Source: Ischnura elegans
Taxonomy: Eukaryota > Arthropoda > Insecta > Odonata > Coenagrionidae
DNA length: 64,000 nt
NCBI RefSeq assembly: GCF_921293095.1
Contig: NC_060258.1
Location: 8,198,607-8,262,606 of the forward strand
Direction: 5' to 3'
The position numbers and the translations under genes were made by a program. Below are positions 1 to 10,931 of the stretch, piece by piece. Every line of letters begins with the position of its first letter. Positions within the stretch are counted from its first letter, which is position 1. Under the pieces are notes generated by a model. That model worked only from the letters and a program-made list of their open reading frames with translations. It searched no databases and was not told where the DNA came from.

Positions 1-342
1 CCTATCAAACGAAGGAAACTTTCCGAACTTGGGTATTTTTGATGTGTGATTATTATGGGATGTTTCCCTGAGCTCTGTGCCTCATGCATGCATTGGTAAT
101 CTCAGACGATGTAAAACACCTATCTACTCGTATAGAATCTAAGTCCCTGTGACGTCACGTGGAGTGGTATCGCATGGGCGCCAATCTGGCGTCTTTCAAA
201 TGCGGTTGAAATTACCCGTTGCCATTTTTCTAGACTGGCATTTCTAAAACCAAATAATTTGTATATTATGAATACACTAATGGTGGGTAAGGAATCGCAT
301 TCGATGCATTTCGTTTTCTTTGATGAAGCAAACTACCCTATT
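1..342 (-). mobile_element. A-family ~669-bp non-autonomous element, cut by window edge
   Basis: This is the right half of the commonest repeat in the window (called A here). It ends in CTACCCTATT and contains CACGTGACGTCAC. Full copies (for example 1422-2090 and 49612-50280) are about 669 bp with short terminal inverted repeats AATAGGGTRGTTTCC. I could not define a consistent target duplication, so the superfamily is open. Confidence 0.85.
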
Positions 343-587
343 TGGTTCTTGTAATGGGCTTTTACGTACAAACAAGCATTATTAATGGCATGGCACACGA
401 GATACACGCTTTTAGGAAGAAAATGGGCACTTCTTTTTCCGTTTTGGTGTGCATAATTTTTGACGATTTTATTAACCATAAATGACAATTATTAGAATCG
501 TCAAACAATACGATAGCCATCTCTTCATATATGCCATCCGACCTCAATTAGCTAATATCTTTTGTCTTGAGGTTGTTAATAGTGATC
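343..587. other. Unassigned spacer
   Basis: AT-rich sequence. I see no recognisable repeat or gene; the short open frames show no domain pattern. Confidence 0.4.
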
Positions 588-595
588 CAACGTGT

Positions 596-985
596 CAGGG
601 CCGGCCCTAGCAGGTGCGGGGCTAGGGGCGAACCTTCAGTGCGGGGCCCTTCACTTAAAATATTAAACTCTGTACCCCATCTACAAACTCGAGCATTTTG
701 AATCCCTACCACTCTCTGGCTAAGTAGGTGTTCCTCTCCCAATTTCAGACTTCGTAATTACGCCGTTATGATACCATCACGCAGTTGAGTTCAAAATAGT
801 GTAATACAAATAAAATTTATAATTATATTTATTCATAAAATTCACGGACTTGACAATATAGTAATAGTTGAAATTGCGTTTTCAAAACTATCGTTTATTT
901 TAATTTTTTTTCACGAACGCGGGGCCCCCCAAAGCGCGGGGCCCGGGGTGTTCGCCCCGGTCGCCCCGCCCTAAGGCCGGCCCTG
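596..985. mobile_element. hAT-like MITE (CAGGGCCGGCCC ends)
   Basis: A 390-bp element with inverted ends CAGGGCCGGCCCTA and TAAGGCCGGCCCTG. It is flanked by 8-bp direct repeats, CAACGTGT (588-595) and CAACCTGT (986-993), which match at 7 of 8 bases. CAGGG-type ends plus an 8-bp duplication are the hAT superfamily signature. No coding capacity; the ends are very GC-rich against an AT-rich core. Confidence 0.8.
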
Positions 986-993
986 CAACCTGT

Positions 994-1208
994 ATCACTT
1001 CATCATCATCATCTTGTGGTGTCCCCCGCGCCAATGCTGTCTCCATTCCCTCCTGTCTATCTCCCTGAAGTCTCCATATCTTCCAATTTTATTACGTTGT
1101 CGATAAACTTCAGCATTCCCCTTCTCCTGATCCCTTCCACCGTTTCCTCCAAAGCTACTTTTAAAATTCCATTCCCTCTCATCTAATGTCCCAACCAGTT
1201 ACCCTTCC
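994..1208 (-). pseudogene. LINE reverse transcriptase C-terminal fragment, distal part
   Basis: The - strand encodes the downstream part of the C-terminal tail found in RTE-like insect LINE proteins: after an N-W-L-G-H core comes a MRGNGILK-type block and a basic linker, with at least one stop. It continues the fragment at 4791-5040; the two were one piece before the hAT-like element at 1209-4790 inserted. The duplicated target ACCCTTCC ends this half. Several stops mark it as dead. Confidence 0.7.
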
Positions 1209-1421
1209 CAGTAGCGTAGCCAGGGGGGGGGGCTTCCGGGGGGTCCGGACCCCCCCCCCCTCCGAAATATATAAGCACAATTATTTTCCTTAATAAAAGA
1301 AAACAAATTATTGAAAAATCATGAATTTACAAAGTATTTTTTTTAACAAATGAAGTTTTTTCGATTGTCAAAAGTGTTGAAATTAGTTTAAACCCGCAGA
1401 CAACACAACAATTATGGCCAC

Positions 1422-2090
1422 AATAGGGTAGTTTCCCATTATTTTTTTATTGCCTAAATCGAAAGATTATTACTCCTGGAGTACGAATTTCACACTTTTA
1501 GATTTTTAAATGACGACATCTATTTTTCGCGATTAAATGAAAAGTGAAAAATTTCAAGCGCGCGAAAACGCGACGCGTAAGTAGGAATGATGGGAAAAAG
1601 TCCGTGCGACGCATTTCTGGTTCCCCCTCCCGCCTTGTGAGGTGACCTTGATCGAGGCTCTGAGCGCTGATAGGACGCAGGATGCTAGCGGGTTGCTGAG
1701 CACCTTGCTGGCTGGTAGCGCTTTGCTTAAAAAAGGTTTATTAATACCTTATCAAACGAAGAAAACTTTCCGACCTTAGCCAGTTTTAATAGGTGATTAT
1801 TAAGACATATTTCCCTGAGCTCTGTGCCTCATGCGTGCATTGGTAATCTCAGACGATGTATAACTCCCATCCTCTCGTGTAGAAACTAGGTCCCTGTGAC
1901 GTCACGTGGAGTGGTATCGCATGGGCGCCAATCTGGCCTTTTTCAAATGAGGATAAAATTTGACCCTTGCCATTCGTGTAAACCTGTATTTCTAAAACCA
2001 AATAATTTCTATATTATGAATACACTAATGGTGGGTAACGAATCGCAGTCAATGCCTTTCGTTTTCTTTGATGAAGGAAACTACCCTATT
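1422..2090 (-). mobile_element. A-family element, full length
   Basis: A full 669-bp copy from AATAGGGTAGTTTCC to CTACCCTATT, inserted in TGGCC-rich repeat sequence. TGGCCA occurs on both sides but this is not seen at other copies. It contains CACGTGACGTCAC and an open frame shared by sister copies (1896-2195 here), which I regard as incidental. Confidence 0.9.
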
Positions 2091-2262
2091 TGGCCATACT
2101 GTGGCAAGGCATTATGGCCATATAATGGGTGGCCTTTATGGCGCCATAATGGTTTTGACTGTGCCAAGGTGTGGCCAGCCATAATGTGGCTTTAGTGTGG
2201 ACGCAGCCACACTATATGGCCACATTTTGGCTAGCCACAATGCTCCACCACTAATATATTAA
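2091..2262. repeat. TGGCC-rich simple-motif repeat
   Basis: Irregular reiteration of TGTGGCCA/TATGGCCA-like words. Related sequence lies inverted at 4530-4700 and just before 1422, so it belongs to both ends of the surrounding hAT-like element. Possibly subterminal transposase-binding motifs. Confidence 0.5.
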
Positions 2263-2401
2263 TACTTATACACATAGCGATTCCTTATTACTTGTATTAT
2301 TATACCTCCTTTAATCCTATAGCTATGCCCATTAATGCAAAAAATAACGATTTTTTGTAAACTCAATTGTTGAGGCCTTCACTTTGTAGAATTCCATATT
2401 T

Positions 2402-2559
2402 AATGTTTGGAAAGGAAATTGCTTAGCTTTTTTACAAAACACACACTTTATTGCCGACTAGTTTCGGTTACACTTGATAATGGTACAGTGTAACCGAAAC
2501 TAGTCGGCAATAAAGTGTGTGTTTTGTAGAAAAGCTAAGCAATTTCCTTTCCAAACATT
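2402..2559 (+). repeat. Long palindrome with Penelope-type hammerhead-like motif
   Basis: Two 73-bp arms match at all but one position around a 12-bp loop (2475-2486). On the + strand the core reads UUGAUAA (2474-2480), a U, a short stem II (GGU with ACC, 2482-2495) and GAAAC (2496-2500), followed shortly by AATAAA. The order is that of the hammerhead ribozymes of Penelope-like retroelements, with U/A at the C3/G8 positions. Stem III is degenerate here, so cleavage activity is unlikely for this copy. Confidence 0.55.
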
Positions 2560-2955
2560 AGATTTTTTGTAAAATTAAATCAGAACAAAAAATTTTAAAT
2601 AAACATTAAAAATTTTAAATTTACCATCAATTAAAATAATAAATAGGGTAAAATGTCCTCTGGTTGACACTCCACACCCCCAAGTAGCACTTTGCAATAT
2701 AGAGTATCAGAGAGGTAAATGCAAAGAAAAGTACCTACTTTAGAAAATGATGTTTGTAAGAACTTTATTATTGCAGTAAATGCACCATAAATAACATAAT
2801 ATAACAATTAATCATCTAGGTCAATGATCATCTAGGTTAGCTACTAAAAAAAAAAACCACATTGCAGATAAGCTAGTATTACAATATTGCCTTGGATTTG
2901 AGTCAGGAGCATATTATACATCCCCCTCTAGATATTTTAACTAGGCCTAGGGACC

Positions 2956-3246
2956 CAGGGGCGCAGCTAGGAATTAAGATCGAGGGGGGTTTAGGCAAAA
3001 CTAATACCAGGATATGTGGGTGAGTGGTATACCCACCAGGATAAGCGGTACGTGTGAGATTAATAAATTCCGGAATTTTAAGATAAATGGTTGAAAATTG
3101 TGAGTTTTACGGCTTTCTGAGGTATATTTTAAGTATCCTTATACTGTCCTATCAGTAATATAAATCCAATTAACTAAAATGGATTAAATTTAAAAAATTT
3201 CCCTGAGCTCTGGGGGGAGATTTAACCCCCCCTCGCTACACCACTG
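2956..3246 (+). mobile_element. Small hAT-like MITE, one flank lost
   Basis: Same family as 6392-6691: ends CAGGGGCGCAGCTAGG and CCTCGCTACACCACTG. The right flank GTATAGCA is the reverse complement of the duplication of the sister copy. The left duplication is missing, so the left flank was rearranged. Confidence 0.7.
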
Positions 3247-3922
3247 GTATAGCATGCGATAAAACTGCAATTATCGATATGAATTTAAAACGATACATCC
3301 TCTTCAGTAAAAATTACTTTCAATTATAATTTTTACGTGCTTAAAGGTATGTAATTGTCCTGAAATTTCATATAGTTTTTTTTTTAATTTTCCCATAAGT
3401 ATAATACTTTCGTTTCTATAAGCACCCATTGAGGGTACATATTGTATCGATCTTAACTTCGACTAAGAGTTAAAGGTAACTTTTTTGTCCTTTATCGTAA
3501 TTTGTTAGGGTTTTTGAGAATTTTAAGTTAATGAAAATATTTACATTAAAATTTTTCCGAAAAGTTTGCTATTTTAAAGCTGTAATTAACGTATTTAGAG
3601 CCGTTTTGAAAATTGAGAACCAACTAGCCCAAAAAAAAAACGGAATTTTTAGAGCATGCATTTCAATTTTCTTTACTTACACCTTATTTACCGTTAATAG
3701 ATAGAAGTTTTATTATGTAAATATGATTGTTATAACATTTTTATACCATATAAAGTATGGTTATTTGATGTGAGCCTAATATTTATGATGCAAAATATTT
3801 TGGTGGTACCATATGGTTCCCATTATTAGTGGGAAAAGAATACATTTTGCACCTAATGACTCAGAATTTCATTGATATTTAGATACATGATTACCGCAAA
3901 AATCGCAGAAACTTTTTAATTC
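3247..3922 (+). repeat. ~0.7-kb repeat, inverted partner of 5714-6391
   Basis: Matches 5714-6391 in reverse orientation with modest divergence and carries the same hAT MITE at its border. AT-rich, no coding frame. This is a diverged inverted segmental repeat of a transposon whose own ends I could not define. Confidence 0.7.
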
Positions 3923-3968
3923 AGACGTTACCGGGTTAAATTTTATCTCGTTAAATACCTTATTTTTA

Positions 3969-4060
3969 GAGATGCGTGAATATCGCAAATGCGATATAGA
4001 TGCGATGTGCGCAAATAAATCGCTGCGCCACTGTATGGACCAATCTGTAACAGGTAAAAT
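3969..4060 (+). repeat. TAGAGATGCG repeat end (GCGATATAGATGCGAT motif)
   Basis: Starts TAGAGATGCGTGAA and continues with reiterated GCGAT words. Related pieces are at 24853-24920 (inverted), 26034-26062 and 42309-42362. The end resembles hAT termini of the TAGNGATG kind, but no duplication was found. Confidence 0.45.
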
Positions 4061-4248
4061 CATACATTTAGTCATTACAACATTTACGGCAGCCTATCTA
4101 ATCTTCCCCACATTTCATCATCACAGTGCTCACAGTAAACTCACGGAAAGACGCCGAAATAGATTGAATAAAAATAAATAGTGTGGAAGCCTTTTCTCTT
4201 GAAATGATTACATATTCTTCTTTCTTTACACACTTTCTTTATATCAAT

Positions 4249-4437
4249 GGGTGCTTTCCATTCATGCGACTCACGCGTCGACTTGTGTCGACTCGCGGTA
4301 ACTGTTTATAACTCTCCTATTCCTGTGGGTTACCGTTTGTTGACTTTTGTCACAACAGTAGGCGACACACACAGAATCCGAAAACCGCGACGAGGGTCGA
4401 CTTGAGTCGACGTGTGTCAATGAATGGAAAGCACCCA
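4249..4437. mobile_element. Harbinger-like MITE with long inverted repeats
   Basis: 189 bp with inverted ends GGGTGCTTTCCATTCAT, flanked by AAT trinucleotides on both sides. Both arms carry GTCGACTTG words. The 3-bp duplication and GGG-ends suggest a PIF/Harbinger-type MITE. Confidence 0.6.
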
Positions 4438-4529
4438 ATGAAATCGACAAACGCCCATTTTGATAACTCAACAAGTCGGCATCTATAGCAACCGTCAAAA
4501 AACTTTATCACCTGTGGCAGCGGTGACTT

Positions 4530-4705
4530 TCCAAAGTGTGACCATAGTGGCATAAGTGTTTGGCAAGCCAGAATACGCCTTGCCGGATGGCTCCCACAGT
4601 CTGGCCGTAGTATGGCAAGCTGTGGCTAGCCATAGCATTAGTTGCCACAAGCAAAAACCACAGTTCGGCCACACTATGGCCATAATTGTTGTGTTGACTG
4701 GGAAA
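4530..4705. repeat. TGGCC-rich repeat, inverted relative to 2091-2262
   Basis: Reiterated TGGCAAGC/TGGCCAT words. The stretch near 4685 is the reverse complement of the sequence just before 1422, so both belong to the interior of the surrounding hAT-like element. Confidence 0.5.
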
Positions 4706-4790
4706 CCAATTACTTAGTACCAAAATTTTCAAAAATTTCCCCTAATGGTTTTGGACCCCCCTCCGAACGAAATTCCTGGCTACGCCAATG

Positions 4791-5040
4791 ACCCTTCCTT
4801 TGATATATTCTGTCCATCAACGTTCTTTTCTCATCTATCCTATTTATCACTTGCTCATTCCTTGACTCCATCCGTCCACCGTATTCCCTCCATCTTCCGC
4901 CAAACCCACATCTCAAACGCCCCAATCCTGTCCCTGACTCTCTTCCCCATCGTCCAAGTCTCTCATCCATACATAAAAACACACTCCACACATCTTTCTG
5001 TACCACATAAGTTAAGGAAATTCCCCCAATTAAAGTGATG
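4791..5040 (-). pseudogene. LINE reverse transcriptase C-terminal fragment, proximal part
   Basis: The - strand encodes a typical LINE tail: an E-T-W-T-like block, an R-W-T block, then RTLMDRIYQRKG. Frameshifts break it upstream. It ends at ACCCTTCC, the target duplication of the hAT-like element 1209-4790; reading across that element rejoins the frame as QRKGNWLGH with the part at 994-1208. The 5' end is truncated. Confidence 0.7.
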
Positions 5041-5186
5041 GACAGTGAATCGCGGATCAAAATACAATTCCAAAAAGGGTTTCTAAACTCTTTTTGACCG
5101 TCACGCAAGCAAGAAAGGGTCTCGCTGCGCACGCGCAGTGTGAAGTTGTAATTCTTTGGAGTGGGGCTTCAGATCGAGTGATCGGC

Positions 5187-5702
5187 AATAGGATAGTTTC
5201 CTTCATCAAAGAAAACGAAAGGCATTGATTGCGATTCGTTAGCCACCATTAGTGTATTCATAATATAAAAATATTTCGTTGTAGAAATAACGGTTTAGAC
5301 GAATGGCAAGGGTCCATTTTTATCCTCATTTGAAAAGGGCCAGATTGGCGCCCATGCGATGCCACTCCACGTGACGTCACAGGGACCTAGTTTCTACACG
5401 AGAGGATGGGAGTTATACATCGTCTGAGATTACCAATGCATGCATGAGGCACAGAGCTCAGGGAAACATGTCTTAATAATCACCTATTAAAACTGGCTAA
5501 GGTCGGAAAGTTTTCTTCGTTTGATAAGGTATTAATAAACCTTTTTTAAGCAAAGCGCTACCAGCCAGCAAGGTGCTCAGCAACCCGCTAGCATCCTGCG
5601 TCCTATCAGCGCTCAGAGCCTCGATCAAGGTCACCTCACAAGGCGGGAGGGGGAACCAGAAATGCGTCGCACGGACTTTTTCCCATCATTCCTACTTACG
5701 CG
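5187..5702 (+). mobile_element. A-family element, 3' truncated
   Basis: Begins AATAGGATAGTTTCC and follows the A consensus to the GCGTCG block, then breaks into the inverted 0.7-kb repeat. Contains CACGTGACGTCAC. Confidence 0.85.
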
Positions 5703-5713
5703 TCGTCTGGTTT

Positions 5714-6391
5714 GAAAAGTTTCTGCGATTTTCGGGTTAATCATGTAATGAAATGTCAATGAAATTCTGAGTCATTAGGTGCAATATTTATTCTTTTGCC
5801 ACTAATGATTACGCCTATTGGTACCATATAGGTACCACCAAAATATTTTGCATCATAAATATTAGGCTCACATCAAATAACCATACTTTATATGATATAA
5901 AAATGTTATAACAATCATATTTACATAATAAAGCTTCTATCTATTAACGGTAAATAAGGTGTAAGTAAAGAAAATTGAAATGCTTGCTCTAAAAATTCGT
6001 TCTTTTTGGGCTAGTTGATTATTCTCAATTTTCAAAACGGCTCTAAATACGTTAATTGCAGCTTTAAAATAGAAAACGTTTCGGAAAATTTTTAATTTAA
6101 ATATTTTCACTAACTTAAAACTCTCAAAAACCCTAAAAAATTACGACAAATGACAAAAAAAGTTACCTTTAGCACTTAGTCGAAGATAAGATCGATACAA
6201 TATGTACCCTCAATGGGTGCTTATAGAAACGGAGGTATTATACTTATGGGAAAATAAAAAAAACTATATGAAATTTTAGGACAATAACATACCTTATGCA
6301 CGTATAAATTATAATTGAAAGTCATTTTTACTTAAGAGGATGTATCGATTTAAATTCATATCGATGATTGCAGTTTTATCGCATGCTATAC
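5714..6391 (-). repeat. ~0.7-kb repeat, inverted partner of 3247-3922
   Basis: Reverse-complement match of 3247-3922 starting near an AGTTTCTGCGATTTT block. No gene. The last 8 bases (TGCTATAC) are the left target duplication of the adjoining hAT MITE. Confidence 0.7.
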
Positions 6392-6691
6392 CGGTGGTGT
6401 AGCGAGGGAGGTTTAACCCCCCCCCCCCCCTCACCCAGAGCTCAGGGAAATTTTTAAATTTAATCCATTTTAGTTAATTGGATTGATATTACTAATAAGA
6501 CTGTGTAAAAATTAATAAAAAAATCCCTCAGTAAGCTGTAAAACTCACAATTTTCAACCATTTATCTTAAAAACATGCAATTTATTAATCTCGCCTACCG
6601 CTTATCCTGGTGGGTATTCCACAACCCCACACACCCCGGTATTAATAGCACCTAAACCCCCCCCCAGCCGTAATCTCTAGCTGCACCCCTG
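6392..6691 (-). mobile_element. hAT MITE with perfect 8-bp duplication
   Basis: 300 bp, ends CGGTGGTGTAGCGAGG and CAGCTGCACCCCTG-like (inverted CAGGGGCG...). It is flanked by perfect 8-bp repeats TGCTATAC at 6384-6391 and 6692-6699. Sister copies: 2956-3246 and the shell of 14046-14944. Non-coding. Confidence 0.85.
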
Positions 6692-6699
6692 TGCTATAC

Positions 6700-7170
6700 A
6701 ACGTAGCTGTTTGATATCAGTTGGGGCGCAGCTTACAAAAAGTCTATAAGATCCATTGTTGTACTGTAAAAGGGACTTATTAGAGTGATTTTAAAAAAGA
6801 GCCGTCTTGAAAGTTCCTTTCCTTTATTTTGTAGAATAGGTTTGTTCCCCTTAAGAAATATTTTTATTCACGAGGTTTTACGTCGATTTTTCATAAGAAG
6901 TGGAAATATTTGGTTATTATTATGCAACCGTCCTTCCTTGACCCTACGAAGATCACGTATTTCTTTATCTAGACCCAACCTCACGCTATATAAACGTTCT
7001 TTCTTGTTTATAGGCCCAAAAGTGTAAAATTTGTCACCTGATTCATGTCTGGCTTCAATAAATGATAACTCAATTATGAAAAATATACAGTACTGGTTGT
7101 TTACAATGCGAAGTATGGAGGATATTTTTCTTTGATGTAATACCGTGTAATACATGTATGTACCTACTTC
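6700..7170. other. Unassigned spacer
   Basis: AT-rich. Open frames overlap on both strands and show no domain pattern. I see nothing recognisable. Confidence 0.4.
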
Positions 7171-7839
7171 AATAGGGTAGTTTCCTTCATCAAAGAAAAC
7201 GAAAGGCATTGATTGCTATTCATTACCCACCATTAGTGTATTCATAATATACAAATTATTTCTTTTTAGAAATACCGGTTTTGACGAATGGCAAGGGTCA
7301 ATTTTTATCCTCATTTGAAAAAGGCCAGATTGGCGCCCATGCGATTCCACTCCACGTGACGTCACAGGGACCAAGTTTCTATAGGAGAAGATGGGAGTTA
7401 TACATCGTCTGAGATTACCAATGAATGCATGAGGCGCAGACCTCAGGGAAACATGTCTTAATAATCACTTATTAAAACTGGCTAATGTCCGAGAGTTTTC
7501 TTCGTTTGATAAGGTATTAATAATCCTTCTTTAAGCCAAGCGCTACCATCCAGCAAGGTACTCAGCTACCCGCTAGCATCCTGCGTCCTATCAGCGCTCA
7601 GAGCCTCGATCAAGGTCACCTCACAAGGCGGGAGGGGGAACCAGAAATGCGTCGCACGGACTTTTTCCCATCATTCCTACTTACGCGTCGCGTTTTCGCT
7701 CGCTTGAAATTTTTCACTTTTCATTTAATCACGAGAAATAGATATCGTCATTTAAAAATCTAAAAAGCGTGAAATTCGTACTCCAGGAGTAATAATCTTT
7801 CGATTTAGGCAATAAAAAATAATAGGAAGCCACCCTATT
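7171..7839 (+). mobile_element. A-family element, full length
   Basis: 669 bp from AATAGGGTAGTTTCC to GCCACCCTATT. Carries CACGTGACGTCAC. Flanks are CTACTTC and CAAATGC, with no clear duplication. Confidence 0.9.
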
Positions 7840-7935
7840 CAAATGCTGTGACTAAAATGTTTCTATGTTAGCATTTGTAAATGATGGTATCCATAAAACA
7901 GGTTCTCCTTACTGCCCTTAGTGAAAAAAATGTTT

Positions 7936-8004
7936 AAAAAAACTGTTGAAATTTTCAACAGGGAATTGGGACCATTGTTGAATTAGAAAATTCAACAGTA
8001 ACTG
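7936..8004 (+). repeat. 21-bp minisatellite, left piece
   Basis: Diverged units of the form TTGAAATCCAACAGTAACTG. The same unit resumes at 8467-8485 and 10828-10931, so one array was split by two transposons. Confidence 0.65.
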
Positions 8005-8466
8005 CCCACACAGCACACTCAATATTTATACCGTATAAAAGTTGCATCAATGGATTCGTATAGTATGCGAATAATATTCCATCGATTATGTACGTAATAT
8101 TCTAATAAAATGCGAATAATATGCCATCGAAATCTGTAAATAATATTTGCATTATATGCGCATATTTTCTCATGGATATACCACACAGCACACTCACAAT
8201 TTATACCGTATAAAAGTTGCATAAATGGATTTCTTATAAAATTCGAATAATGTTCCGTCGATTATGTACATAATATTCTAATAAAATACGAATAATATGC
8301 ATATATTCCGCATATTATGCGCATATATCGCAATTTATGAGGACATTATACCATTTATATCCACATTTTATGTAAATTTTATGCACGATTTATACCACTG
8401 TGGTGGTATAATATTCGCATAAAAAATTAATATTATGTGCATATTATTCACTTTGTGCTGTGTGGG
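8005..8466. mobile_element. MITE with CCCACACAGCACA ends
   Basis: 462 bp with inverted ends CCCACACAGCACA and TGTGCTGTGTGGG. The left ~176 bp are duplicated in tandem from 8181 (both start CCACACAGCACACTCA). Removing the element and one TG restores the minisatellite phase AACTGTTGAAA, so the duplication may be only TG. Superfamily unresolved. Confidence 0.65.
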
Positions 8467-8485
8467 TGTTGAAACTCTACAGTAA
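8467..8485 (+). repeat. 21-bp minisatellite, middle piece
   Basis: One unit, TGTTGAAACTCTACAGTAA, between two transposons. Its last three bases TAA are the target duplication of the Harbinger-like element. Confidence 0.6.
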
Positions 8486-10824
8486 GGGCCCCCGCGCACT
8501 GGCAACTTTAATCACCGGCAACTAAACAATTTACTCACCCAAGAGTTGCTCGCTACCGCGCACTGGCGATTAAATAGTTGCCCCTCAGCTCAGTTTACAA
8601 TGGATCTCGCGGAAGCAGGTTGTGTTGTTGCGCTCATTTTGCGATAACGAAAAAATAAGCAAAGGAACTATATAGATAAACTATACTGCATGTAAAATTG
8701 GTAGAAGTTCATAGAACTTTCGTTTGATCTAAAATTTTGTTGCCTTTAATTCCAATTCATTATCAAGTTACTTAAAAATGATCAAAATTCAATCACCTAA
8801 ATACAATAGATATCTTAATCAAATTAAATAAAACTAGTTTATATAGGTACCAGGAATGAACTTCAATGGCTTTAATCAAAAATTGGGCACCAGAGAAGCT
8901 GTAAAAATGGTGGAGTGGCTATTTAATATGGGACCAGATATCAGGGAAGAGATACATCCATCTAGTTACACATGGAAAGGAGACTAAGCTATTGAAAAGA
9001 GACTATGTTGGATCGAGAAACACATGAGGAGGAAACTCAAGAAAATAAAATATGACGCGAGCTAGGAAGGATTGGGCTGCAGTGAGTGGTGTAAATATGG
9101 GGGGTTAGGGGATAGATCCCCACCAAACTATCAGAGGAAAAAAAAAGATATTAAAAAAATTACCTAGTATTGAAATATAATAACTTTGTCTGCTTAAATT
9201 TAAATTTTTAGCGCCAAAATTATCATCATCATCATCATCATCATCATATGTGTATTATGTAAACTGTATATCGAGGCATGTCATTTTTCAAAAATTTTCC
9301 CACCCCATGCCATCTCATCCTCCCCCCACCCCCAAAGCACATTCCTAGTTACGTCATTGTCTGCAGTACAGCAATCATTGGATTGCAATCACGATTGCAA
9401 TACTGTGGAATCTTTGGGGATACACAGTGTTTTCTTGTTTTTGGTAATCCTCTGTTCAGAATCACTTACTTATCTTTGACATGTAAGTGCGATTCCTCTA
9501 TTAAATCCATGATAAATTTGAATTAATTTTACATGATATCCGCCTTTTATTAATTGTAATTTGATTCGTTCAAACAACTTTCATTTTATAATGCTCACTA
9601 GTGTAAAAAAAATGTGAAATTTATAAGAACCTGAAAAGAGCCTGAACCAGAAAATAAAGAAGAACGTTAGGATTATATTTCAGCATTAAATTTTAAACGA
9701 AAAATTACGAAAAAAAAGTGGTTCTATGGAGTAACCCACACCTGTGCAGATTCGCTCCAAATTCGAACGATTGGCGCCGCCTCAGTCGAACTTAAGACTC
9801 GAGAATTTTAACATGGATTGCCGAATCTTTCCGTAAGGGTATATGACCGTTAGTTGTGAATTTATGGCTTCCAAATTCAATCCAGGGCTTGTTCAATAAA
9901 TTAAAGTACCGCAAATAATCCCAAAAGGGATGAGGCCGGAGCAACATTTACAGTAAAATTGAGAAATGGTAAGAAAGAACGGAAGGAAAAAATTAAAGAA
10001 ATGATGGCGTCGAGTGAAGGTGTAACGCACATACCGAAGCGGAAGAACACATCAACCTACCCTATGTGGTGTTTTTAAATAGAAATCCTATTTCGAACAA
10101 CAGAGATGATTGAAATAATTGAAGGTGTCGACTTGAACGAAGAAAAAGAAATGAATCAAGATCAGAAACGTAGATGGAAAGCGAGAAATTCCAAGGCTCA
10201 GCATTATAGTCTCTACAATAGAGATCCGTGGTCCACCATGTAATGTGCTGTGAAACAGTTGCAGTTGGACAAGTAGAAAGGAGGAGAATAGGAAAGTGAA
10301 GAAAAGAAATACGATGAATCTCAAGAGTAAAAGAAAATCAAGATGAAGAAAATTTAATGAAAGGAGTTAAATGAAGGGAAGGTGTAATGTGACTATGTGA
10401 GTAAAATTATTCTGAGGCTCTTGTGTATTTACATAATGGAAGTGAAGTTGTAAATGTAAGGCTTCCCAATAAAATGCAGAGCATATTCAGTAATTAAAAT
10501 TACCGTAAATAATCGCAGAACTTAAAAACTATGAGACCTTTCCAAATCGCGACCTGCAAAACACTTCCTAAGATGCGCTGCGAGCAAGTGCCGTCAAGCA
10601 ACTGAAAAGTTGACAGTGCGCGGGGTTGGGTAAACATCCACGCGATCTATTCCTACCGGCAACAATTTAATCACCCTCAGAATAGGTCCGGACGCAATTA
10701 TTTAGTTGCGGCAACTAAAAAGTCGCCCGTGCGCGGGGCCACAGTCAATGCCGTGTGTTTCATTTGAACTTCCACAAAGCAACTAATTAGTTGCTTTGAA
10801 AAAGTTGCCAGTGCGCGGGGGCCC
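8486..10824. mobile_element. 2.3-kb PIF/Harbinger-like element
   Basis: Inverted ends GGGCCCCCGCGCACTGGC and GCCAGTGCGCGGGGGCCC, continuing with AACTTT, and flanked by TAA on both sides (8483-8485 and 10825-10827). A 3-bp TWA duplication with GGGC-type ends is the PIF/Harbinger signature. Subterminal GCAACTAA/TTAGTTGC words recur at both ends. A short frame near 8600 starts MDLAEAG and stops early; no intact transposase or DDE motif was seen, so it is decayed or non-autonomous. Interior 8640-10500 otherwise shows nothing recognisable. Confidence 0.75.
9222..9247 (+). repeat. (ATC)n microsatellite
   Basis: About 8 repeats of ATC inside the Harbinger-like element. Confidence 0.95.
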
Positions 10825-10827
10825 TAA

Positions 10828-10931
10828 CGGCTGAAGTCCAACAGTAATTGTTGAAATCCAACAGTAACTGTAGAAAATCGAACAGTAACTGTTAAAATCC
10901 AACAGTAATTGTTAAAATCCAACAGTAACTG
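10828..10931 (+). repeat. 21-bp minisatellite, right piece
   Basis: Five units of GTTGAAATCCAACAGTAACT with small variations; the main part of the array split by the elements at 8005-8466 and 8486-10824. Confidence 0.75.

Larger units (their letters stand above)
1209..4790. mobile_element. 3.6-kb hAT-like composite element
   Basis: The termini are CAGTAGCGTAGCCAGG and CCTGGCTACGCCAATG. A perfect 8-bp direct repeat ACCCTTCC flanks it (1201-1208 and 4791-4798), the hAT hallmark. No transposase was recognised. The interior is loaded with later or captured repeats: an A-family copy (1422-2090), TGGCC-rich repeats near both ends, a hammerhead-like palindrome (2402-2559), a small hAT MITE (2956-3246), a ~0.7-kb repeat (3247-3922) and a Harbinger-like MITE (4249-4437). 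Removing it rejoins a LINE reading frame exactly. Confidence 0.8.

Noticed and set aside
1896..2195. Open frame MTSRGVVSHGRQ... and its relatives in other copies
   Set aside because: Lies wholly within the A-family repeat, runs through its terminal repeat and has no domain; kept only as a low-interest finding, not as a gene.
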